This document shows positions 21,762 through 30,300 of a stretch of 32,478 nucleotides of DNA, piece by piece. Source of the stretch: Chloroflexota bacterium (GTDB lineage Bacteria > Chloroflexota > Chloroflexia > JAMDCE01). The translations under genes were made by a program, and so were the position numbers. Within the stretch, counting starts at the first letter, position 1. Each line of letters starts with the position of its first letter. Location: the NCBI GenBank assembly GCA_023489135.1, contig JAMDCE010000711.1, positions 1 to 32,478 on the forward strand, written 5' to 3'. The notes below the pieces were generated by a model. That model ran no database searches, had not been told where the DNA came from, and worked only from the letters and a program-made list of their open reading frames with translations.

Positions 21762-22394
21762 CTATTTGCGGGCCCAGTTCATCAGCTTTACTAGCGCGTC
21801 GCGGACGGGAGGTTCCACGCTGCTGATGGCTTCTTCGACCAGCGCCGAATCCTTGGCCAGTTGCCGACCCAGCGCAGAAAAGGCGTTGACCGACTCGACA
21901 ATCGAAACTCGCTTCGGCAGGCTGGTCTCCCGATTCGAGATCGACGCCAGGAAGTGCCTGGTGAAATGCGATCCCCAGCCCATTCGCAGCAAGCTCTCGG
22001 CCGCGGGGGCCCAGAGCCAGTTAGGATACCTCTCGGGAGCGCGAGCGATAGCTTCGAGGGTAACGCGTGCGGTGACCCCGGCGGTCAAGAGTCCCAAAGC
22101 GAAAATGCTTCCTCTCAAGACCAGAGGGTGCCGCTCCTTCAATAGTCGTTCGCTCACCGCGTGAGCCAGCGTGTCGAGCTCTTTCGGGTCAAGTCCTGAG
22201 CAGATCTTCCTCAAGGAATCTATGGATTTCTGGAAATCCTTGCCGTTACTCTTCTCAAGCCGGTCTATCAGGACCTCTTTGGTCTCTTCGATGTCATCCC
22301 ATTTGTCCAACGGGTTCTCTCCTACTAGGTAGCTATCAGCAATCGGCTTTTCGGGGGCGCCAGCGCGAGGCAGGCAGTGCCTGTCGCGAGCCAT
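21762..22394 (-). CDS. Helical protein of unknown function
   Basis: I do not recognise this 210-residue protein. It has no signal peptide. It is mostly helical and amphipathic, with a moderately hydrophobic central stretch (PLVLRGSIFALGLLTAGVTARVTLEAIARAPERYPNWLWAPAAESLLRMGWG) that could be paired helices of a HEAT/armadillo-like repeat fold rather than true membrane spans. Residues 36-75 look like charged helices (EETKEVLIDRLEKSNGKDFQKSIDSLRKI). ATG 22394 is the first in-frame ATG, but its ribosome site is weak and the first 20 residues look unstructured, so the true start may be internal. Its stop lies two bases from a terminator hairpin. Confidence 0.6.
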   Translation of the reverse strand: MARDRHCLPRAGAPEKPIADSYLVGENPLDKWDDIEETKEVLIDRLEKSNGKDFQKSIDSLRKICSGLDPKELDTLAHAVSERLLKERHPLVLRGSIFALGLLTAGVTARVTLEAIARAPERYPNWLWAPAAESLLRMGWGSHFTRHFLASISNRETSLPKRVSIVESVNAFSALGRQLAKDSALVEEAISSVEPPVRDALVKLMNWARK

Positions 22395-22450
22395 ATTCTA
22401 CTTCAAGGCCCGTCTAGAACGCAACCGGCTACAGATTGTGTTCAGAATAA

Positions 22451-22546
22451 TGCAGAAATAGTCCGAGGCACCCTCGGCGTCATTCCTCTGAAAATGCTAT
22501 TTTCAGAGGAATGACAGTCTTCATCGTGCCAAGTCGTATTTCTGCA
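22451..22546. repeat. 96-base nested inverted repeat (MITE-like or structured element)
   Basis: Outer arms TGCAGAAATA (22451-22460) and TATTTCTGCA (22537-22546) enclose a second pair, GGCAC (22467-22471) with GTGCC (22526-22530). Inside lies a perfect 17-base pair of arms (22479-22495 and 22499-22515) around a 3-base loop. The whole segment folds into one long interrupted hairpin. It lies between the divergent 21762-22394 gene and the Nudix gene. Confidence 0.75.
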
Positions 22547-22596
22547 ATCCGTCGTACGGTACCCGGCTACACCCGTCGTTGACAAAGGAGGCAACG

Positions 22597-23118
22597 GTGC
22601 CCATAATGATCGGTGCAGGAGTTTTCGGGAAGGAGGCTCATTTGAAGACCGGTTTCAGTCTGGGAGTCAGTGGCTTGGTGCTTCGTGATGGAAAGGTGCT
22701 GGTTATTCGCAGAATGCATCAACCCAATAGGGGTAAATGGACGCTGCCGGGCGGGTACGTCGATAGGCAGGAATCTCTGCCCGATGCCGCTAAGAGAGAG
22801 ATTCTGGAGGAAACCGGGGTCGAGGCGGAAGTCGTCGGCGCCATCGGCATACGGCAGCGAGTGAGCGAGGGCGACAACAACCTGGTGATAACCTTCCTCA
22901 TGAAGTGGAAAGCCGGTGAGCCACGGGCCGATCAGGTGGAAGTGGACGGCGCCGAGTTTCTTTCGCTCGAAGAAATCCTGGAGAATCCGGACGTGATCGA
23001 GCTGACGAAATTGTCGGTTGCAGGTATTCCGCGGGCGGCGGCCTGTGTCATGCTTGTCAGACCCTGCCCTCCCACTCCCGGGATGGACATCAGTCACTAC
23101 CTCGTTTTTCTCCCGTGA
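22597..23118 (+). CDS. Nudix hydrolase
   Basis: The 173-residue protein contains a perfect Nudix box, GYVDRQESLPDAAKREILEETGV, matching G-x5-E-x7-R-E-x2-E-E-x-G, preceded by the usual GKWTLPGG. The domain begins FSLGVSGLVLRDGKVLVIRR and spans roughly residues 20-140. Nudix enzymes cut nucleoside diphosphates linked to another group (NADH, ADP-ribose, oxidised dNTPs); the substrate cannot be told here. GTG 22597 is chosen because AAAGGAGG ends five bases before it. ATG 22606 and TTG 22579 are in-frame alternatives. Its 3' end overlaps the convergent glutamate racemase gene by 29 bases. Confidence 0.9.
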   Translation: MPIMIGAGVFGKEAHLKTGFSLGVSGLVLRDGKVLVIRRMHQPNRGKWTLPGGYVDRQESLPDAAKREILEETGVEAEVVGAIGIRQRVSEGDNNLVITFLMKWKAGEPRADQVEVDGAEFLSLEEILENPDVIELTKLSVAGIPRAAACVMLVRPCPPTPGMDISHYLVFLP

Positions 23119-23911
23119 GGAGCACCCTTTGAGCCTTTGCCCTGGGGCTTCCGGTTAACTTACTCAGTTGTGAGGCTAGAACTCGCTCGTCGCCGCTGGT
23201 GAAGAACCTGGTCCTTCCTCGTCGCCGCCGCGCGGCCGTTAGACCGTTGCTCTCCAACACCCGCGCCACCTGGCGTGCCACCGCTGGGGCCGGATCGATC
23301 ACCGCGATGTCCTCGCCCACAATGGCCTGTATGGCGTCCCTCAAGAAAGGGTAGTGAGTGCAGCCGAGCACAAGCGTATCTATCTGATTCGCCAGCAAGG
23401 GGTCGATGTACCTTCTTAACTGTGATTCCGTCTCAGGCCCATCGACCTGGCCGCGCTCGACCATTTCGACCAGCCCGGGGCACTCCTGGCGAATCACTAT
23501 CGTGTCCGAAGCGAACTTCTCCACCAGACTGTCGAGTATGGCCGAAGCCAATGTGGTGTCGGTGGCCATCACGCCGATGCGCTTTCTGCTACTCGCCGCC
23601 GCTGCCGGCTTGATGGCCGGCACTATGCCTACAAAAGGAACAGGCAATCTCTCTCTTAAGTAGGACAAGCTGGCCACCGAGGCGGTATTGCAGGCCACCA
23701 CGATGAGCTTGGCTCGCTGCGAAATGAGGAACTCCGACACTGCCAGCGAAAGTCTGGCTATTTCGGCAGGTTCCTTGATTCCGTAGGGTATATTGGCGGT
23801 GTCCGCGAAGTAGAGGAGATTCTCGTGCGGCAGCAGATGCTCTATCTCCCTCAGAATAGTTAGGCCGCCAACGCCAGAGTCAAATACGCCGATCGGTCGG
23901 TTATCAGCCAC
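23090..23911 (-). CDS. murI: Glutamate racemase MurI
   Basis: This cofactor-independent racemase makes D-glutamate for peptidoglycan. The 273-residue protein has the N-terminal IGVFDSGVGGLTILREI with Asp11-Ser12, YFADTANIPYG (35-43), the first catalytic cysteine in ACNTAS (Cys74), and the second in GCTHYPFL (Cys184). Length is normal; the final 45 residues are basic and probably extend past the core. The start is GTG 23911; its ribosome site is weak. It converges on the Nudix gene with a 29-base overlap, and its upstream region is shared with the giant surface-protein gene transcribed the other way. Confidence 0.95.
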   Translation of the reverse strand: MADNRPIGVFDSGVGGLTILREIEHLLPHENLLYFADTANIPYGIKEPAEIARLSLAVSEFLISQRAKLIVVACNTASVASLSYLRERLPVPFVGIVPAIKPAAAASSRKRIGVMATDTTLASAILDSLVEKFASDTIVIRQECPGLVEMVERGQVDGPETESQLRRYIDPLLANQIDTLVLGCTHYPFLRDAIQAIVGEDIAVIDPAPAVARQVARVLESNGLTAARRRRGRTRFFTSGDERVLASQLSKLTGSPRAKAQRVLLTGEKRGSD

Positions 23912-24075
23912 CTTACTTTTCCATCGTTATCGAGTATTGAACGAGAGTCGCGTAGATATCTTAGCACAACCTGCTCAAATCACTCCAGTTGGGGCATCGT
24001 GCTTTCGGGGTTTCCGCGGTCTCCGTTGCATTTGCATTCCCCTCGTGCCTTCCCCTGGGCAGTAGTGGCCAAAGC

Positions 24076-24107
24076 GATACTGGGAGTGTCGGATACTGGG
24101 AGTGTCG
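24076..24107. repeat. Two perfect tandem 16-base repeats upstream of the surface-protein promoter
   Basis: GATACTGGGAGTGTCG occurs at 24076-24091 and immediately again at 24092-24107, ending 76 bases before the -35 element. Position and exactness suggest a regulator-binding pair or a recent slippage duplication. Confidence 0.7.
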
Positions 24108-24183
24108 ATCGAAGGTACTGTTGGCGCCTGGGCTGGGGAACAATGTACCCGCCGAACAGGACCTTTTGGGGAGGGGTAGGCCG

Positions 24184-24212
24184 TTTCCAAGCCACGAATA
24201 ACCGGCTATAAT
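24184..24212 (+). promoter_or_regulatory. Sigma-70-type promoter for the giant surface-protein gene
   Basis: TTTCCA (24184-24189) and a perfect TATAAT (24207-24212) are 17 bases apart. Initiation near 24219 gives a leader of about 100 bases. Confidence 0.6.
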
Positions 24213-24319
24213 TTTCTAGTGTAGCGCTTGGGCTGGCGTGCCTGCTGCTTGCTGCTCGGTGCAGAGCACAATCGCGCGACGTGAGCCGCGTTTGAAAGGA
24301 ATCTGGGGAGGTGCTGTAG

Positions 24320-27300
24320 ATGAGGACGGTATTCAAGCAACTTGGGTTGGGTTTGTTTCCGGTGCTTCTGGCGGTTCTGTTTGTCGTGCTTGGCCCCGCG
24401 GTGGGCAGCTCGGCGCTGGAGGGAGCACCAGCTTCGTTGTCTGCCGGCTTGTGGAACGTTCCACTGCTCTCGAACCTGACAAGCCCTGCCGGCAACGCCG
24501 ACGAGGTGGCAAAGGCAACTCATAGCGCCGCGGCACCGGTTGATCAGGTCGGCGATGTGGATGACGCGGGTCAAAGCGGGATAGATGATACGTCGGCGCG
24601 CGTTGCTCTTCTCTCGATCGACGTGCCATCCGGCCCGATCTCCACGTCCATCCCTGGATTCAGCGTCGATTTGACGGCCTTCGGGGCCGTTCCCAGCGCT
24701 CGAATTCCCCTTGACCGCTGGCTTCAACACCGCTTCAAGGTGCGTTACAGTGATGTCGTCACCGATCCCTTGGGCGTGGAGATAGACTTCTCGGCCCGTT
24801 CTTCCACCGGCACCTCGGTAACGCCGACCCAGGAGCTACCGGCATTTCCGCAACCGAACCGGCTTTACCTCTCCACGGGCGAAGAACAGGTCGTAACCAT
24901 TTTCCTCGACGAGATCTGGGGCGAGATCAAGGGCCAGCCCACGCCGTTTCCTCCCGGGGTCTTGACGCGCACGGTCTCATTCAATTTCAGCGCCAATATT
25001 GGTGGCACCCCATACTATGCGCAAGTCCCGGTAACGTATATCGTTACCACTCTGGATCAGAGCGCACCCATAACCGGATCTTACTTAGTGCAGGGAACGG
25101 TTATCGACAACCTGGGGGCTCCGGCGTCGGGGACAAGTGTGGTGCTCGGCACCGGAACCTACAGTCGAAACACGGTTACCGGGCCGGACGGCTGGTTCTC
25201 GTTTCTGGTTCCCCCTCACCCTAACTGGGCCCTAAGCGCTTCCAAAACGGGTTACGGTCCGGCTTTCCTCGACGTGGGGACTGTTCTTACCTCTCCCGCC
25301 CCGGTGTCGGTTACTCTTGCTCTCAACCCTTCGGTCGGTTTCAGAATTGCGGCCACCGAGACGGCCACCGTCACCACTAGCATCGGCTTCTGGCGCGGTA
25401 TCGTTTCTTCGGGTGAGGACAAGGTTCTTCTCACTAATGGAATGGAGAACTGGAGCGATCCTTCGCTCAAACCTCTCAGCACATTGTACCTGTACAATCT
25501 GGACGGAACCCCGATTTGGTCGCGCGGGATGGGATGGGAGTCCTGGGGGGCAGACCTGAGCGACGATGGCAGCCTCGCGGCTTACGTCAACGAGAAAAAC
25601 GTGCCGGCCGATCAAGAGCAAGGCAAGGTCCGGGTGATCGACGTTACCACCAACACGCCGCTATGGACCAGGGCCTACACCGACTCGGTCTTCAACACGA
25701 CCACCGGCGATCTGGTGGTTAGCAAAGAAGCGCGCTTCTCTCACAGCGGCCAGTATCTCGCGGTGGGCTCGGGCAATGGGGATGTCTTTCTCCTGAGCAG
25801 CGGCGACGGCACATTGGCCTGGCGTCACTTTACTGAGGGCCAGGTGCGCAAGATTCTTTGGAGCTCGGACGATCAGTATCTGTACGTGGGTTCGGGCGAC
25901 GGCCGCCTGTATAAGCTCCGGGCCGGCGATGGAGTTGAGGATTGGGCCTCCGCTTCAGACATCTGGTCCTGGCCGTTCACCTATGGACTGGCACTATCGC
26001 CCGACGGCAGTAGGATAGCGGTGGGAACGAAGACCGGCTGGCTCACGGTGATATCTACCGCCAGTGGCGCGGTCCTCTGGACCTTCGACATGGATGGTAC
26101 CGTAAGCTGGCTGGATTGGTCGCCCGATGGACAGCACCTGGTTGCCGGCGGTGGCGGAAATCAGAGTGTATCCCTTTTCACGGCCGACGGCACGCGCCTA
26201 TGGCGCTCCGGCGTCTACAGTCAATCGGGCCGGTTCAGCCAGGACGGAAGCTACGTCATGGCGCAATCGGGCGGCAATCTCTTCTTCTATTCGCTGTCCG
26301 CCGAGCAACTGGGAACGATTCCGACGTCGATCCGTGGTGGCGGCCAGTTCGCCTATCTCAACAACGCCGGCGACAGGATCGTGGCCGCGGCGCGTGACAT
26401 GGTCTCTGGCACCGTCGGCATTTCGTTCCTGGAGGTGGCTACCACCACCGTCGCGGCCTCGCCACCGCCGCCTCCTCCCGGCGGTAACGGTCCGGACCTT
26501 TCTGGTTCTGAAAAGCGCGTGAGCCCAGGACCCGCGCAGCCTGGTGACGTCGTCACATACACCATTCGCCTGTCGAACAAGGGTAACCAGGCCTCCCCCG
26601 CTCGAATAACCGATGTGCTCCCCGCCGGGGTAACCTATGTTGCAGGTTCTCTGTCCACCACCGCTTTCGGTGTCGCCAACTTCGGTCTCGGTGCCATCAC
26701 CTGGGACGGTTCGGTCCTCCCGGGTGAGGTGGTGACGTTTACCTGGAGAGCCAGGGTTGACGACACGCCTCCTGTGTCTGGGAAGGTAACCAATACCGTA
26801 CAGATCGACGATGGGGCGGGCCACAAACTGTCGAGGGTGGCCGTGTTGAATGTCGGCGGCTCTGGCCCTCCGCCGCCACCGCCCCCTCCGCCCGGAGGAG
26901 GCCCGGACCTTTCTGCCTCCTTCAAGTCCGTTCAACCTCATGCAGTGAAGGGGGGCGATGTATTCACCTATTCCATTCGCGTGGTTAATCTTGGCGGCCA
27001 GGACGCCGTGGGTGCGCGCGTCACCGACGTGATTCCGTTCCCGGCAGCTATGATCAGCGGCTCTCTAAGAGCCAAGTCAGGATCTGTCGGCTACGCGGGT
27101 GGAACGGTCTACTGGAGCGGAACCGTTACCGCTGGTGCCGCGCTAACGGTGGCGTTTCGAGCCACCGTTAGCGAGCCATCGTTCTCCGGTCCGATAACCA
27201 ACACGGCGCAGATCGACGATGGAAATGGTCATCTTTGGTCGCGTTCAGAAAGGCTATTCATAGGCAGCGGTGGCGGTGGCCCGCCTCCGGGTCCGCCACC

Positions 27301-30300
27301 TCCGGGTGGTGGCGGCGGACAGGTCTCGGGCGCCGTTCTGAGCTCCGCCGGCGACCCGGTGGCTAACGCTCAAGTGGATGTCCGGATGGGCGAATACGGA
27401 CCGCCGGTGTCCTGGGCGTCCAGCGATGGCGCCGGGAACTTTACGGCGTCGGGCCTGATCACCGGGTCCACCTACCTTATTAAGGCTAGCGCGCCGGAGG
27501 ATTCGACGGATGCTGATTCGGAAGCAGTGTCCTTCCTGTTCCCCGACACCACGAGGATTACGCTCACCCTGCGGATACCCGCGCTCAGTGGCGTGGTCAG
27601 GGACCCGTCCAACACGGTGGTCATCACCGACGCGAACGTCGAGCTTCGAACCAACGACCGGATGGGCCAACAACCTTTGCACCTCTGGGCCAATACCAAA
27701 TCGAACGGTACCTTCGCCTTCGCGGGTCTTGACCCAGACACGTACTTCGTCAGGGCCAATCCGATGTCGGGCTCAGAGTACAGCGCATCGCCGGAGCAAA
27801 TGGTAGTCTATACCGGTACAACGTTAAGCGGAATAGCGCTGAACCTTTCTCAGCCTGCCTTGACCGGGACAGTAACTGCGCCGGACATGGTGACGCCGGT
27901 GCCTTTCACCGGCGTCACCCTACACTCGAAGGATTATCGTGTGAGCTCCTTCGGTGGAACGGATGCTCAGGGGCGCTTCTCCATAGGCGGGGTAGCCGAT
28001 GGGGAATACATAATTGAGGCCTATCCGCCAATGCAGGGAGGCTCACCATACTCGCAATCCCGGCCGGAGCCGATAACGATCACTGGCGGCCTGGCAGTGG
28101 GTATCTCGAGGCCGTTCATTCTGTCGTTGACCACCGCCAGCATCACCGGCACGGTTCTGGCGCCGGACCTCGTAACCCCGATCAGCCGCACCCACGTGAT
28201 GCTGCGCAGCGCGGACTACAGCTTCCAGTCCCACTCGCAAACGGACGACTCAGGCACGTTCCAGTTCGGCGGGGTCGATCCCGGGACCTACGTGATAGAG
28301 GCAGATCCGCCGCCGATGAGTCAATACTCCCGGTCGCTCCCTCAGGCGGCAGTGGTGGCATCTGGCGTTACCAGCTACTACACCGTCACTTTGACGATGC
28401 CTAGCCTCAGCGGAACGACTGTCAAGGTGTCGGGTGGAATAACTGTTCCCGTGCCACGAGCCGGAATAGATGTGCGAATGCTGGACAATCCCGCGGTCGC
28501 CTATTTCTCCGGCTCCAACGAGCAAGGCCAGTTCTCCTTCGGCGGCTTGCCAGCGGGCGTGTACTGGCTCTCCGCGCACACCCCTTGGGAAGCGACGGGC
28601 CTGGTGGCTCCTGCGCAGTGGGTGATTACCATAACCGAAGGGGTCCAGCTCGACGAGACGGTGGTATTTGAACAGGCCACGAAGCACATCGCCGGGAAGG
28701 TCGTTCGCAGCACCGGGGCGGTCGTAACCGACGCGATGGTCTTTGCCAACCGAGACAACGGGGCCGGCTGGGCCAACGATCTCGTGAACGACCAAGGCCG
28801 ATTCATCATCGACGTCGCACCTGGTGTTTGGATGGTGAACGTTGGTGCTGACATGGGTGGTCCCGAAGGGCGCAGGCCTGCGCCAACATGGACCTACGGG
28901 CGTCCGCCCACTCGTGTCGAGCTACCCGATGGAGCAGGGGAGATTACCAGGACCGTGGTGTTCACGGTTACGGATGCCAGTTCTAGAATACAGGGCCGAC
29001 TGCTCAAGCCGGACGGAAACCCCCCCACCGAGGCGGGTATCGGTTTCCATAGTGGGGCCGGTTTCGGCAGCGGAGGCCCGGTCGAGCGCGACGGAAGTTT
29101 CTCCGTCTCGTTGCCGGCGGGCACCTATTACTTGGATGTCTGGCTGCGAGATTCCACGCTGATCGCGCCTCGTCTCGACGCCATTGTGCTTGGCGACGGC
29201 GACGTGCGAAACCTGGGCACCATTACGCTGGGTAGCAAAACCTCACGCATCACCGGAGCCGTGGTGGACTCCAACGGAAGAGGCATTTCCGGGGTAGAGG
29301 TGGGCGCCTGGACGCGCCGGACTGATGGTCCGGAAGAAGGACCCGGGGGGGGCTGGGCCAATACCACGTCGATCACCGATGGCGTATTCAGCCTCTACGT
29401 GATCTCCGGCACCTGGGAGGTTGCTTCGCAACCGGCGCCCGGGTCCAGATACGTCCAGAGCGGACCGCCAACGCGCGTTTTTGTGGCCAGCGATGACACT
29501 ACGGTCTCTGACGTGGATATAGTGGTGACGGCGGCCGATGCCGAGATCTCCGGCTCCGTGGTCGACGAGAACGGCACCCCATTATCTGACCTCTACGGTT
29601 TTGCCTCGGCTCACACGTCCGGATCCATGATTGGCCCTGGCCCAGGCTACGGGGCGCCCATCAATGGTGGAACCTTCACCATCAGATTGCCATCGGGCAC
29701 ATACGACATTGAAGGGGGAACCCCACCGGGGTCGGAGTACAACATCGGCCGCAGGTCAACTGTAGTGATCTCCGAAACCACGAACATCACTTTGACGGCA
29801 ACTCGGGCTAGAGCCGGGATTGCAGGCGCGTTGCTCGGCTCCGGTGGCACTCCGCTGACCGGTCTGCGAGCCAATGTCTTCGCCGGCGGACCTCAAGGTA
29901 TGTCCTTTACGCAGGTCGACGGCGACACTGGAATGTACAGCATGAGGGTAGTATCCGGTACGTGGTTCGTGGCCTGTTCAAATACCCCATCAAGCGGATA
30001 TACGCTCGATCTTTCAGGTGATAATCGAATCGAGGCCAGGGACGGGCTCACTACGACGTTTGATTTCACGGTCACCTCGGCCAGTTCGAAGATCTGGGGA
30101 GTGGTAACTGATCCGGATGGAACCCCGGTAGGCGGCGCTTGGGTAGAGGTCAGAAGAAGCGGCGATGAGGGGCGTGACAAGCCGCCCTTCGGGACAGATA
30201 CCGACTCCAGTGGGGTCTATACCGCGACTCTGCCGTCGGGGAACTTCAATCTGAGCGCGTTCCTCCCGCCCGACAGGGGTTTTCTACCGCCCACGGTGAT

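Larger units (their letters stand above)
23912..24319. other. Divergent intergenic region between murI and the giant surface-protein gene
   Basis: No gene is supported in these 408 bases. They contain a tandem 16-base repeat (24076-24107) and a promoter (24184-24212), followed by a leader of about 100 bases ending in a good ribosome site (GGGGAGGTG at 24305-24312). Confidence 0.6.

Noticed and set aside
24206..24730. 174-codon minus-strand frame over the start of the giant gene
   Set aside because: Antisense to the signal peptide and promoter of the surface-protein gene, with Arg/His-rich composition and no domain.
26198..26941. 247-codon minus-strand frame inside the giant surface-protein gene
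   Set aside because: Shadow frame with Gly/Arg-rich nonsense composition; the plus-strand frame is continuous and domain-supported.
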